The position numbers were made by a program, and so were the translations under genes. The notes beneath the pieces were generated by a model. The model made no database searches, was not told the origin of the DNA, and saw nothing but the letters and a program-made list of their open reading frames with translations. This document shows positions 36,540-48,978 of a stretch of DNA of 64,000 nucleotides, piece after piece. The stretch comes from Lycorma delicatula (Eukaryota > Arthropoda > Insecta > Hemiptera > Fulgoridae). The stretch is taken from assembly GCF_047948215.1 (NCBI RefSeq), contig NC_134460.1:149352049-149416048 (forward strand), given 5' to 3'. Each line of letters starts with the position of its first letter. The stretch's first letter is position 1.

Positions 36540-37319
36540 TTTCTACAGAGTCTAAGAAGTGGACGCAACCTTATGAAAGAATGTTTCCTTCTTTTGTTGC
36601 ACGTTTAACGGATTACACAATGCGGCAGAGAATATTCATCGTCTCTAAATACATTAGATGTGCAGGTTTCGCACAGACCTAGATTGTCTTCACAGAAAAG
36701 TACGATGTGGATGCGCTCAACAAGTCCTTCATCAAACGGCTGTACGACAAAAGTTCCAAGAGGCAAGGAATGCGGCAGATACAGCCAAAAGCGGTAGACC
36801 GAAAGCGCTAAGACCAGAAAAATTGATCGACGCATATTCTGCATATTCTGTTGGTCCCAAGAAGTCTGTGCGACGCCTATCTAGCCGATCTGGTCTCTCC
36901 GTCGTTAGTGCCCGCACAACATCGCACAAGCGTTTAAAGGTGCATACGTACAGAATTCGTGTCGTTCACGAGTTGTTACCTGCAGACACTGAAAAACGTG
37001 TAGCTTTCTGTTAGCGGTTCATGCCATCTGTAACGCCAGACGGGGAAAAACTCGACGATCGGTTTCGGTCTGACGAGGCACGGTTCCACCTTGAAGGATG
37101 CGTGAATGCACAGAATTCACGCATTTGGTGTACGGAAAATCCACATCAGCAGCCCGAGTCTCCTCTGCACGGACAACAATAGGGGTGTCTGGTGGTGCGA
37201 TTTCACGTAGGCGGATATTCATGACATTATTTTACGGCAGTAAACTGTAAATGCAACATACAGATGGTGCAACAGCTTGTAAACAGTATACCTATAAATT
37301 TACTACTATATATTGTATA
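36540..37319 (+). pseudogene. Transposase relic 2, N-terminal and middle part (DUF4817-type)
   Basis: Pieces in order: 'MRQRIFIVSKYIRCAGFAQT' (HTH start), 'SGRPKALRPEKLIDAYSAYS', 'SVRRLSSRSGLSVVSARTTS', 'LKVHTYRIRVVHELLPADTE' then 'KRVAFC', and 'RFRSDEARFHLEGCVNAQNS' followed by 'RIWCTENPHQQPESPL'. This is the full N-terminal to mid-region order of DUF4817/IS630-like transposases with the first catalytic D (SDEA). Stops at about 37013 and 37180. Interrupted by an R1-like LINE from about 37320. Confidence 0.7.
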
Positions 37320-38093
37320 AATTTATACCGGATCTGGGGGATGGTATACCGCGAGCTCGTTTTTAAGGGCAGCGGGTGCCCGGGTGGTCACAACCACGCT
37401 AATTTGAACCAATATCTGTTTCGGTTCCGCTTGGCAGCTGATGAGCTGTGCGTCTGCACGGAGGTCCAGTCAAATGAACACCTGATGTTTGAGTGTCCTG
37501 CTGTTGAAGGGGGGGCAGAGACCGGGCCACTTTGGAACTTAGGGGAAAATTTGCCACCACAAGCGGCGAGTCAATGCGCCGAGAGCCGCATTGTCGGTCC
37601 GTTTGGGAGTTCCTAGATGCGGCTGCTTTGTTCATCCGGCATCTGTAGTTTGCTTAAGGAAAAGATTCTTACCGCTTTGCCGTGGGAAGCTTACCCGGAG
37701 TATGGCTGACCGCCAGCCAATTATTATGGCTCCAAGCGCTATAAAATGGTGGACAGGTACTTGTCTCTAATTCAGCGACCTAGGCGGGGCAGCGAATTGC
37801 TGTTTAGACGAAGTGAATTTCAATTTATGGATGTCATAGAAATTTTTAGTAGTCGATGGGTTGAGCCTTTCTATTTTAGTAAATATATGACAAATGAGCG
37901 GTTGGGACACGTAAGCCAGAGGTGTATGGTATGGCACCGCGCTTAGTCCGCTCACGCTGTTAGGTAACCTCTAGGAGCTATGTTAGTATACTGGTAACTA
38001 AACTGTTCGAGGCTCAGTTGCCGTTTGTGGCACAGACATTCGGTCTTGTGCTTTAGGACAACCGAATGGGGTGGCGGGAGAAATGCCAAGCAA
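37320..38093 (+). mobile_element. R1-like LINE, strongly 5'-truncated, inside transposase relic 2
   Basis: Starts within the C-terminal coding part ('VYRELVFKGSGCPGGH', then 'LNQYLFRFRLAADELCVCTE' and 'VQSNEHLMFECPAV') and continues through the same 3' tail as the copy at 3926-6074, ending near GAAATGCCAAGCAAAC. The host transposase resumes immediately. A short possible duplication TTATACC flanks it (about 37329 and 38098). It is less decayed than the 3.9-kb copy. Confidence 0.75.
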
Positions 38094-38470
38094 ACATTAT
38101 ACCTGCTAGACCGGGTAGAGTGCACGTGGTTTCAGCAGGACAATTCTGCGGTTCGTACAACCAACACTATGACATTCTTGGATCAGTGATTTCACGGACA
38201 AGTGATTTCGGAGGGTTGGGGCCTCGCTTGATCTCCTGATTTATTGCCTCTTGACTTTTTCTTGTGCGGCTACCTTAAGGTACCGCTTACAAAACTCATC
38301 CTCACACCGTTGCCGAATTTCGCTGAAATTCGTCAACAAATGTTATAACATGTGTTTAAAAGCATGCAACATCGTATTCAATTATATGAATCGCTTAATG
38401 GAGGCCACTTTCAACAACTATTTTAACTTCCTCATTTCCCCATAAGGTTGCGTCACTTTTTGAACACTGT
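38094..38470 (+). pseudogene. Transposase relic 2, C-terminal part
   Basis: The frame resumes with 'TLYLLDRVECTWFQQDNSAV', the catalytic WFQQD-x-A block, then after decay 'SPDLLPLDFFLCGYLKVPL' (SPDLTP-DFFLWGYLK block) and 'NYMNRLMEATFNNY' near the C-terminus. The end carries a palindromic TTTTTGAACACT..AGTGTTCAAAAA (about 38455-38493), probably the element terminus. Confidence 0.7.
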
Positions 38471-40939
38471 ATTTTTTACAGAGTGTTCAAAAACACAGAT
38501 TTTTTACCCTAATAACTGTATCCATGACATATTTTACAGGTTTTATTATTATTATTATTATTAAAGAGCTCATGAATGTGATAGAAATAATTGGCAACGG
38601 AAGAACATCTGTGGAGTTCCTGCATTGTTAACAAAGAAGCAATCTGTATCGGATGGTCAAAAATGATTTCTTCTTCTCGTGTATTTGTTTTGTAAAGTAT
38701 AATTAATTCCATTTTGCTTAATCTATTTCGGTTAAGTCCCGTAAAAAAATATTGTACTGCTCTGACAAAGTTATTCTTGAAACCGGTATGATCTTTCTCA
38801 ACATAACAATCATCCTATGCCAGGTGGACTGCCATTACACTCAATACCATCACTGTAAGAGAAAGCGACTCAGACTAGTAGCTGTTATACGTCACAGCCG
38901 TAAGAATAACTGGGATACATTATGGAAAACAACAAATTAAATTTATTTCTCTTATCAATTCATTATGCTTTTCTCTGCTAGCAGGAGATTATAATCTATT
39001 ATATATCAGTAAATCATAAATCGATTCGTAAACAATACAAAAAACACGCTTTTTTTACACCGGTAAAAAACATTCTATACCGACCTTATGATCAAAGTTC
39101 CCTTTAATTTCTTTCAGAGCTGCGCGCACAAAAATAATTTGGCCAAAAAATATTTTTGAAAAATCAATTTGCGCAAAATTTTTTATTGTTGTTACGTACA
39201 TATGTATCGATCATACAATATATTCCATTAGCTAACTCGTTTTATTTTAAATTAACATTTTTCTTAATTTTCTGCTTCTGTCTTTCATAGAAATCTATTC
39301 TTTGTAAACTTCATCGATCATCCTGGTGGGGTGGTGTGTAGTCTGTTCTTCTCCCGGAAAGTTCTAGATTCAAATCCTTATAAGGCTTGCCATTTTTCAT
39401 ACGCTAAAGAATTAATCTATTATCGTATAAAAGCGGTAGTAATATCGTAAAGGTAAAATAATAAAAAAATTTATTTTAATATCGGTAAGGAACATAATCG
39501 ATTATGTTCCTAGCTTTAAAGGTTTGACGATGTACGGTGCGGTGGCACAACCCAACACATACTCGTACACTACCGCTATTACTGTATGAGGGACACGAAT
39601 TGTTGCACCTCTCTCCTGGTACATGACTAACAAACATAAAATAAAAAAAGACATTTTAAAAATCTCTTTCTGCACGCCGGAAGGCGGATGTAGATTTCAC
39701 CGGTGCTAAGTAGGGGATAAAAAAGATTTCCACCTTAAAGTTAAGAAAAACACTAATTTACTCGATACGACAACGGTTGCATGTGAAAAAAGTTTCACGT
39801 GTTTAGCATACGACAAGCCCCATTTTCTTACAATTCCAGCAACATTTTGGTCATCCCTTGCCGTAAGGGTTGATCATATCAAAAATTGTTTCAGCCAAAA
39901 GTTTTAGGTAATGTTTAGAAAACTAACGACCGCTTTAAACCGATTCGATGCTGTGCCTATTAAGGGAGGTATGATATTTTTCCATCCCCTGGGCCAATGG
40001 TTGGTGATACGAAAGGCTGCACTTAGATAAGTTTTAGGCCCTTATCAAAAGAATAGTAGGAATTTAAACGAATGCAATATTTTACTTAATAAGAAAGTTA
40101 TAGCGATATTTGTCTTTTCTACCCGCACGGTCCGATTTTGCCCGTTGTTTTATGTATCAATTTGAAAGTGATTGACGGAAAATTACGGCAGTTATCGTGT
40201 CCACAGGAAAGTGAAATATATATAAATACATATATAGGTGTTTCTTAAATGGTGGGCTGGCTATACTTTTACGGCTACTTGTAAAACTAAACAAAAAATA
40301 TCCTTAGAAAAAATGGCAATTTCTCCTTCGTTCTCCTGCTGTCCGCCATTTTATTATTTTTATATAAAAATTTATATCTCAAGTTCGGATAGACGAATCA
40401 TATTAATATTTGGTAAACGTCTTGGTAATAAAGTTTTTAAATTCGTAAAAAATCAGGACTTAAATACCTTTGCATATTACAAAATGGCGGCCATTTTTAA
40501 TTTCAATCCGTTATATCTAAATATAAATAAGGTTTAACAAAATGCATGTTATTTGATAAACTATTAAGCCTTTATTTTGAACAAAATGACGTTTATTTTT
40601 TAAAGTCGGTTAAAAAATAGCCGAGTTATGACATAAAATTGATGTTGTAATTTTGTGTCTGTTTTCATGTCCACTTTATGTTAAATTCGATTAAACATTG
40701 TTTTTATTTATTGTTAATTCTAATATTGTAAATTAGTATAAAATTAACTAATAATTTTCTCAGAATAAAATTTATAATAATAAACCAATTGATATTAATT
40801 TTTCACTTACGAATAATTTTATACAGCGACTATTTCTGCTGATCATGTTAACAATGTAAAAATGAAGCGTCTTTCAAGAGGAAAAGTGTTCAAAATTGTA
40901 CACATAGCGTATCTGGACTGATAAGAATCCTCACGATAC
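38471..40939. other. Non-coding stretch with minor repeats
   Basis: Contains a (TTA)n run at about 38544-38562, a SINE-head-like trace at 39320-39400 (TTCTAGATTCAAATCC), and a perfect 22-bp palindrome at 39489-39510. The 39-40.5 kb DNA looks repeat-like, but I could not define ends. No gene seen. Confidence 0.45.
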
Positions 40940-41400
40940 CTTCCAAACAATGATTTTTCCTCCATATACGGGCAGGTATTATTAATGACTATCTTTTGGG
41001 TTTTGTCATTCTACCAAATCGTTTAAATGGAGAAAATTATCTTGTTCATTTGCCGAAACAAATCAACCTCTACAATTAAGAAGAAATAGGTGGTTAAACC
41101 TCGATGGAGCTCCAGCACATTTCAGTCAGTCGGTATCAGACTTCCCGAGAAAAAATGAATAGGCCGCGCAGGGCCAGTGTCCTGGCCTACCCGATCATCT
41201 GACTCTCTTGACTAATACCTGTGAGACCATTTGAAATTTATTGTTTATTCAACTCCAATACTCAACATTGAGTTCTTCAACAAAGGATCCAAAATGGATT
41301 TCAAGAAATTGGGAATACTCCCGGAATTTCTGAACGGTTAAGACAATCTCTCAGAAAAAGTACAGATCTAGTACAGCAGCTTTCCACTGGATTTGATAGC
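40940..41400 (+). pseudogene. Transposase relic 3, C-terminal half (DUF4817-type)
   Basis: Reads 'GIINDYLLGFVILPNRLNGE' with 'NYLVHLPKQI' (G-I-x-N-x-x-LGPVFLPNRL-G-x-x-Y), then 'LDGAPAHFSQSV' (D-GAPAHF catalytic block), and 'RIQNGFQEIGNTPGISERLR' followed by 'QSLRKS' (RIQ-x-x-F-x-x-I-R-x-TPGIFERVRQS). A different subfamily from relics 1 and 2. Frameshifted, no start. Confidence 0.7.
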
Positions 41401-43966
41401 CTTTGGTTGTTTGGTTTAATTTTTTCGGGGTAGGTTGATTGTTGTTATAGATTAAACCAACTGCAATATTTTTGTTCAGTTTCATTTCTTTTGAGGCGAT
41501 GCAATTAAAAATACAAACCTGTAAAAATTCTTGTTGTTTAATGGATGATTTTTAAAAAAACAATCTAATATTTTTTTCTATTTTACCAACATTTATTTTA
41601 TTTTCAGTAGGATAAATAAAATATTTTGTTCTTAGATTTAGTGCTCTAATAAAAAAAAATTGATTAATGTAATTTATGTTAGCAATTTCTTACCAAACAA
41701 AATATTGAGGTGAAGTACCCGTAGGTTAATGAAATTAATTTTTTTTAAACCGTTAATAATAATTGTTTTTCATGATTAATCTAGAAGCATGTAGAATTTA
41801 TGGTTATCATGTAACATTTATTTATTTTATGTTAACGTAATTACTTCTTTTAATAATGCATAAAAAGATTTCTTTGGCTATTTTATGTTGCATTTATGAA
41901 ATTTATTACAGGTACTTTCACGTTATATTTAAAATAATAGGTTGTGTTTAGATTTGAAGCATGCAATGTTATTATAACAACAATAAACTGCTGTAGAACA
42001 TTGTTCACTAAAGGTCATTATATGATATGAAATTGTGTTTTTTAGTAAAAAAAAAATTAGTATATTGGGTTCTTTTATATATTTCTGAAAAATAAAATAA
42101 AATATAATTCTTCTCTTTATTTTATACAATAACTAAATAGTTACGTATACCTTCATCTACTTAACATTAGTTAAGAAAATCAATTTAAAAAAATGCTTAT
42201 TCAGTATGTGAATTGAAGAGAAAAATATATAACAAAGCAGGAAATAAGAAAAACCTCACATAAAATCAATAAAAAAAAATTATTTTTGCTAAGAGAATTA
42301 TTAATCTAATTTAATAAGGAATGTTTTATTTTTATATTTCCATTCAAAAAAAACTTTTTAAATGTTAATTTTTTTCAGTAAAAATGATTGAGTGGGATTA
42401 AATTAAATCATAGTTAAATCATCATGCAGAAGTTAAATTCAAAGAATATTTAAATTAATGACTGACTGACCAGGATGTTAAAAATTACAAAAAGCAAGAT
42501 AGAAAAACAGTAGATTTCTAATGATTTACCTGTTATTTTAAAGAACTGATATTTAATAAATTAATTAAATATCAGTTATGTTATAGAATGGGTGTAATTT
42601 GTGTAACTTTATATATATATATTTCTTGACAGAAGGGGTACATTAATTTTTTGCTAGGTCCCCAGTTTGTTGGCCTTCAGAGGGTGGACTAAAGGGAAAT
42701 TGCGCCGGGAAAAGGATGCAAAAATTTTACAACTCTCCCATGAAATAATGTTACATAAAATGTTATCATACGATCTAAAGGAAGGATCGAAACACAATCT
42801 CAAATTCTATCCTATTAAAAACAACATAAATTAAATCTATATCCATTCATAAAAATACCTGCCATATGATTAGAAATATCCAGCAACAAGGGACAAATGT
42901 CCCTTGTTGCTGGATATGAAGTTGAATCTTCTGAAAGTAATTACACAGTCAAATCACAACCTTTAATCTGTTCCTTTGGGAAATAGATACTTTAGGGCTG
43001 AATATCAATTCCATTTTCGTGGGGTTGATAGGCAATCTACAACAGTATTTTGGTTGGTGATGAGAATCCAATTCTCTATTCACTTTTTCTATTAAGCCTG
43101 GCATGGTAGCAAGTTATTCTTAATAAGGTTGTCTACTACAATTTTCTTGGTTATGGTACCTTACATAAATATTTATTCATTCAATTTTTAATATTTATAT
43201 GACATTTTAAATAAATGAAATACGTATAAAAAGTTAGTTTTAGTTCTATGTGAGCACTATATATATATATATTATATGCATACTATTATATATAGAGGAA
43301 GAGTTTTTTGTTTGTTTGGAATAAAAAAAAACTTCATCAATTGCAACCAAATCTTTACCTATGTTTCTTGCTGTAACTGAGAAGGTTTTTAGATATATTT
43401 CATCATGACGCACATATGATGTAGTAGTGAAAGCTATAGTGTAGTGAAGCTATATATGTAGTAGTGAAATTTGCTGGGTGAAGCACAAACATTAATTGAT
43501 TGAATTAATTAACTGTGAACTGTGAGTCATTATCACTATGTGAGTTGGGTTTGAATGGAATGATTCAGATCAATCAAATGAAAAATATTTAGAATTAAAT
43601 TTATGTTAAGTAAAATAAATTTTTAAAAAATTAAAAAAATTTCTGTTTAACAGTAGTGGGCTTTGCATGGGGACTGCATATGAGGGGTGAGGTATGTGAG
43701 CATCTTGCAGGAGGCTAGACCAATCATCACCATCAACTGGTTATAAATGGGGTGCCTCTGGGGCACTGTTTTGGGAGGTGAAATTGGGGGCTCTTATAAT
43801 ATCTCTGCAAACAATTGTCTGATTTTTAAAACTCAAACAGGGTATTTGTTAGAAGGTTGAATAACTTTTGCATGCAAGTACACTCTTGATATAACAGAAA
43901 ATGGTTATTTGGAAATGTATAAATATATAAATGTATAGAATGTATAAATTATGTATTTATGTATAA

Positions 43967-43974
<8 letters not shown>
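41401..43974. other. Non-coding, CpG-poor AT-rich stretch
   Basis: No gene recognised. A perfect hairpin with 18-bp arms (ATATCCAGCAACAAGGGA) lies at 42876-42917. Short TA microsatellites lie at about 42610 and 43258. Composition differs from the left block: CpG becomes rare from about 41.5 kb on. Confidence 0.55.
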
Positions 43975-44028
<54 letters not shown>

Positions 44029-44162
44029 CTTAATATCTTAACAATTAATATCTTAAGTTACCATAGTTACTATAATTCTGTCTTCTGTAATCCTGGAGTT
44101 GGCTCCAGGATTCGCCTGGGCTGAGCCACGAGGGTCCAGGTTCTGACTATATGGGCCAGCTT

Positions 44163-44203
<41 letters not shown>

Positions 44204-44360
44204 CTTAATATCTTAACAATTAATATCTTAAGTTACCATAGTTACTATAATTCTGTCTTCTGTAATCCTGGAGTTGGCTCCAGGATTCGCCTGGGCTGAG
44301 CCACGAGGGTCCAGGTTCTGACTATATGGGCCAGCTTTAAATATATATATATATATATAT
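43975..44360. repeat. AT microsatellite plus exact 175-bp tandem duplication
   Basis: An (AT)n array at about 43975-44020 is followed by two units starting at 44021 and 44196 (both ATAATATTCTTAATATCTTA..). They appear identical over ~145 bp and are each followed by another (AT)n run. The unit includes a small inverted repeat TCCTGGAG..CTCCAGGA. Recent unequal exchange or slippage between the AT arrays is likely; an assembly duplication is also possible. Confidence 0.88.
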
Positions 44361-44959
44361 AAAATTTTATAATTTTTGGACAGCATATTTTATTAATGAA
44401 TTTGGTCATATACTGTATATATATATATTTTTTTAAATGGTTGTACTTTAATACTGTCTGTTTTACAATAATTATTGATTAAATTTGAGAAGTAAATTAG
44501 GATGTGGTATTAATTAGAATTGAGCAAGCAGTTGCTCAATAAAGTACATTACATGTTGTGATCTGAATTTGATGATGTAAGAAAGAAGGAAATAACGTTG
44601 TACTTACTAGAAGTGGTGCTGTAACAATTAATAACTTGTTATGACAGTGCAGTGGTACATAATTGTCTTCACATAGCCTTTTAATATAACAATGAGAAGT
44701 CAGATTCATAAAAATATGTTCATACTCTTTCTGCAATTGGATGTTTATGGTTAATTTGATATTTTTTTTAATAAAAAAAATTATCCCAGCCTCATATTTC
44801 ATTTCCGTCCCTGAAATCTTCAGTAAATGTTAAAAGATGTAGATGAATTTTAGGATAAAATAAGTAACATGAGCTTAAAAAATTGAAAAAATTTAGAAAG
44901 AGTGAGTGTTATTAAAAAAACTTTTAAAAAATTGAGCTCACTGCAAAAAATAAATGAAA
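44361..44959. other. Non-coding, nothing recognised
   Basis: AT-rich. A minus-strand T-rich tract and a GTAAGTAC-like donor at about 44600 do not form a supported exon. Confidence 0.4.
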
Positions 44960-44969
44960 TTAAAAAAAA

Positions 44970-45180
44970 ATTTCACTGAAAAGAGCATAATAATTTTTCT
45001 ACTATGCCTTCAACACAATCTTTGAAACTTGTTTTTTGAAGTTGGCGCCAAATTCAAATAAATTTCGTAATCTGTATTTCGTGCTTTCGTAATTTATTAA
45101 AAAATTTGATGCCGACTTCAAAAAATAAGATTCATAAACTGTGTTAAAGGTGTAATAGGAAAAAAATTACTTTCCACTAA
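44970..45180. repeat. Imperfect inverted-repeat element (MITE-like)
   Basis: Arms about 44970-45063 and 45085-45180 are imperfect reverse complements, centred on GAAGTTGGCGCCAAATTC and GAATTTGATGCC-like words. No coding potential; decayed. Confidence 0.6.
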
Positions 45181-46079
45181 ACAATTTTCCTACAATTCAT
45201 TGCAATTTATTTTTTAATCATTTGTTTATTTTTTGGAGTCGATTTTTATTTTGCTCTTGTTTAATTTTGTAACTTCGTCAACGATGAAATAAGGGCAGTC
45301 CTACAAAACAGACTGCTCGTAAGAGAAAGTAAGATTCTCCTAAAACAAAACAGTATAATTTTTTTTCCATTCCTTTTTTCCATTGCTCCTGTATAATTAA
45401 GCAATCGAGGGGGACCAACGCTATTAACTAATCTATTATTTAAAAAAGAATCATCTAATTCGAAACTTCTGATCAAAAGTTATGCCTGGACAAACATAAA
45501 AAAAAAAAAAAAAAAAATATTAAAAGACGAATCTCGGAAGCCGCCATATACGGAAGAAAACCACCAAATGAGTAATTACAATTAACGTCAACAATTTGTT
45601 GGTGGTCTTTTTTTCACGCAATAAAATTAACTAAGGGATCACAAGTAATGTTGCGCTGTAACATTTTTGTAAGTGATAACCTCTTAAATGGTGCTACGGA
45701 TATAGTTAAGAAATTCAAACGGGTCAGCTCTTAGGAGGAACCAATTAGAAGATAGAGAGCAACTAGATATTGTTTTAATTAATTTTAAAAAAACTTAGAG
45801 CGATTTTTCATGCCACTAAAGGATATGGCGATGTTGAACGTCGAATGGTTCCATAAATTCTAAAATGGGCCGTGAAGATACACAATTACGAAGCTCAATA
45901 AAATATAATCGATCTTGGCAAAAAAAAAAAATTAGCCGAGACCAAAAGTATGTTGCTCTAAGCCGAATGAAGAGCTTAGAAGGATTAACTTTGTGCGGTT
46001 TGGATCATAAAAAGTACTAAAACAAACCACATAAGAGAGAAGAAAAGATTACGAACACTGTCAATTTATGTGTTTTTTA
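45181..46079. other. Non-coding, nothing recognised
   Basis: AT-rich DNA with an A-run at about 45500 and scattered decayed repeat-like text (about 45830-46000). No supported gene. Confidence 0.4.
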
Positions 46080-46740
46080 CTTCCTTGTACGAAGTAAAGG
46101 AAGTATTGTGATCGTGAAAAATTTCGGTTTTCAGATTTCAACGGAAATATCCATTTTGACCATTCCTGAATCCATTTTGACAAGTCTCGGTGTGACGTCT
46201 GACGTCGTATGTATGTTATGTATGTGCGTATGTATCTCGCATAACTCAAAAACGATTAGCCGTAGAATGTTGAAATGTTAGATTTTGGACTGTTGTACCA
46301 TATAGTTGTGCACCTCCCTTTTTTACTGTAATCAATTGAACCTAAAATGTCCAAAAAAGCACAAAATCCAAAAAAAACTGGATTTTCAACTTTTTCTTAA
46401 ATGCAGTAATAAGCCCTCATTGAGGGCTTTTCAACGATATATCATTGGTTCCAGGGTTATAGTCAAATGAAATTTTAATTAATGAAATACTTAGATCTCA
46501 GAAGGAAAAGGCATATCGGTTCGAATTAGACTTCATCTCCTTTTTTGTTTAATTTTAATTTATTGATTTATTAATAATTATTGACCTCTGATTATAAAAA
46601 AAAATTACAATAAATAATAATTCAATAATAACAATATAAAAAATTATCAGAAGTTATTAATGAAATAAAATTGTATGTACTTTTTTCATTAAAAAAAAAA
46701 AAAAAATGTGTAAATGTAATTTAATAGACGTACAAGGAAG
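46080..46740. mobile_element. MITE, 661 bp, 12-bp TIRs, TTA target duplication
   Basis: Ends CTTCCTTGTACG and CGTACAAGGAAG are exact reverse complements, directly flanked by TTA (46077-46079) and TTA (46741-46743). The interior is non-coding, with a GTATGTATGT-rich part and a CATAACTCAAAAACGATTAG stretch. A 3-bp TTA duplication is typical of PIF/Harbinger elements (TWA), so a Harbinger-driven MITE is the best inference; no autonomous partner is in the window. Confidence 0.82.
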
Positions 46741-48214
46741 TTATGTGGCTTGTATCAAATTTTTAATTTTTATTAAAGTAACATATATTTTCAATTATTT
46801 ATATGGATATTAACGCCTCCACCAACGTACAAGCACAAGCATATCCTCTGTGCTCCATGATCAGAATCTAACAGTTCAAATATGTTTATTTGTTACCAAA
46901 TTATTGTTAACATTGCCAAAAAAAATACTAACATTACTTAAGAAAGTGTACGTACAACCCACGATTAAAGAGTCTACGAACAACGTAATCTTGTAACGAC
47001 TATAGGTTTTATGTGTTTCACGATATGTTGACTTATATGATATTATTTTAAATACTGTGATTTTATCCCAATTAAAATGGCTTTTGAACAAGTAAATTAT
47101 TACAATATTGAAAGGTAAAAACTGATAACGTTGCAGGTGTATTATGAAATAAACGTAAATTTCCAGAAAAAAATATGGAATGGCTTTCATATTTTATGAA
47201 ATTGTAAATTTCAGTTGGTTTAATGTATAATTTTTTCCAGTATTTTAATTATGCGATTATTAGAAAAAAAAGTCTGCTGCTTTTGTGTTCACTCAGTCTG
47301 TTTTAAAAGTGTAGTTTTAGTATATGTATAGTATAAATGTGAAAATAAAATTATACTAAAGTATTTGAATAATAAAAATTAAAGAAGAAAATCTAATTCA
47401 AACATTCAGATACAAGCAAAATGAAATAAAAAAAGAAAAATCTAATACACGCTGTTATTGATGTGCTTGTTGCAATCATGTACTGACTAGAAACTCCACC
47501 ACTATTCCTGTTTAGATGATGGATCAATATTTTCTGTTCTGTATAACGTACAGAACGTTGTAGTTGCCATCCGTATAAGCACCGCTAATCTTAACTTCAC
47601 TGCACCATTTATTTATTATATAAGATAAAAATTAAAAAAAAAATAGTAACAGTTTTTGTCTAATTAATTGTGAATCCTAGTAAACGCAAGATTTTATTAA
47701 CATAATATTTTAAATACGATTTTATGAATCGTGTAGCGGGGGATTTTGTGAATCTTTTTTTTTGAAATAATGAATGTACTGACGCCAATACGTATAATTC
47801 ATATGTGGATAAACTCAATGTAAGGTGTAATAGTCAATATTTTCGAATGGATACTAGGTAAGAAGTAATTGCCCAAGCAAAATGCTGTAAACAAAACAAA
47901 AACTTACCCTTGACGTAATAGTATTTTTTAAAAAAAGTGATAATTAAAGTAGGAGAAGCAAATAATTCTAATCGAAAGTATTAATGAGACTTAGTATAAT
48001 TATATAAATTTATGAGAAATGCTACATCTAGTTAAAGATTTTGCCGCTAGCTTGTTTATTAAAGTCACTAATAGATAGCGTTTTAGTACAGAATTTGTTA
48101 ACGTATTGATAAAATGTTTCGTTGGTAGACAGTTACAAGACATTGAGTGATATCGATGTTTGTCTAAGGTTTAACGTACTGTTAATGTTTTATTTAATTA
48201 GATCTTTTACCAAA
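46741..48214. other. Non-coding stretch upstream of ALG14
   Basis: No gene recognised. The ALG14 promoter should be here, but no TATA or initiator element can be assigned with confidence. Confidence 0.4.
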
Positions 48215-48286
48215 ATGTTGGTGCTTGTTTGTACACTGTACGTATCAATAGGAATGAAGAAAGTGATAGGTTATGTTATTTTTTAA
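48215..48286 (+). promoter_or_regulatory. Possible upstream ORF before ALG14
   Basis: ATG at 48215 in a good context (ACCAAAATG), 23 codons then TAA, ending 30 bases before the ALG14 start. It could dampen ALG14 translation if the transcript begins upstream of it. The transcription start is unknown, so this is speculative. Confidence 0.3.
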
Positions 48287-48315
48287 TTTTTCTGCGTAGA
48301 CTCACATTTGAAGAA

Positions 48316-48978
48316 ATGTATTTAACCGTACTTCTGATTGTTTTGACTGCGTTGTACTTAGTTTTAGCTAGAACTACCGTTGTGATGTATCAAGTAATCT
48401 TTGAAACCAGAATAAGAAAAAAAAAACGTAGCAAAACTGATAGTGTAAAAACGGCAATTGTGATCGGATCAGGTGGTCATACTACCGAAATGTTGATGCT
48501 TGTTAAATGTTTAGATCCCCGTAGGTATTCTCCCAGAACATACATTATGTCAGAAACCGATTCTTGGAGTGAACGAAGGATTGAAATGGTGGAAAATAAT
48601 TTTGGAATTGATGAAAGTTGTAAACGCTTTGAAATCGTAAAAATTCCTAGAAGTCGTGAGGTACATCAGTCTTATTTTACTTCTATATTTTCTACATTAT
48701 ATTCCATATATTATTGTATACCAGTTTTTTATAAAATTAATCCCGACCTAGTTATTTGTAATGGACCAGGTACATGTCTTCCTATATGTCTTATTGGTTT
48801 CATGATGAGAGTTTTCTTTTTGTCAGATAACAGAATAGTGTTTATTGAGAGTATATGCCGCGTAAAAACACTTTCTTTAACTGGTAAAATACTTTTATTT
48901 TTTGCTGATGAAATTCTAGTTCAATGGCCTGACTTGCAGCAAACATATCCGAGAACAAAGTACATTGGAAGACTGTAA
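48316..48978 (+). CDS. ALG14: ALG14 homologue, UDP-GlcNAc transferase subunit
   Basis: Single-exon frame of 220 aa. ALG14 anchors the soluble catalytic partner ALG13 at the cytosolic face of the ER; together they add the second GlcNAc to dolichol-PP-GlcNAc in the N-glycan pathway. Visible features: an N-terminal membrane segment (residues ~2-25), a basic stop-transfer stretch (R32-R38), the family's glycine loop GSGGHT (51-56) with 'TEML' after it, IPRSREVHQS (110-119), CNGPGTC (148-154), ESICRV (178-183) and QWPDL (203-207) near the end. Start: an in-frame TAG lies at 48199 and no in-frame ATG occurs before 48316; the resulting length matches the usual ~215-240 aa. It lies on the opposite strand within the long intron between exons B and C of the minus-strand gene. 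Nothing looks broken. Confidence 0.95.
   Translation: MYLTVLLIVLTALYLVLARTTVVMYQVIFETRIRKKKRSKTDSVKTAIVIGSGGHTTEMLMLVKCLDPRRYSPRTYIMSETDSWSERRIEMVENNFGIDESCKRFEIVKIPRSREVHQSYFTSIFSTLYSIYYCIPVFYKINPDLVICNGPGTCLPICLIGFMMRVFFLSDNRIVFIESICRVKTLSLTGKILLFFADEILVQWPDLQQTYPRTKYIGRL

Noticed and set aside
44590..44625. Possible micro-exon between a CAG and a GTAAGTAC on the minus strand
   Set aside because: Only 11 nt, and neither phase joins exons B and C cleanly.
48229..48315. Longer N-terminus for ALG14
   Set aside because: The extension begins with TTG and contains no ATG; the first in-frame ATG at 48316 gives the normal length and puts the membrane anchor at the N-terminus.
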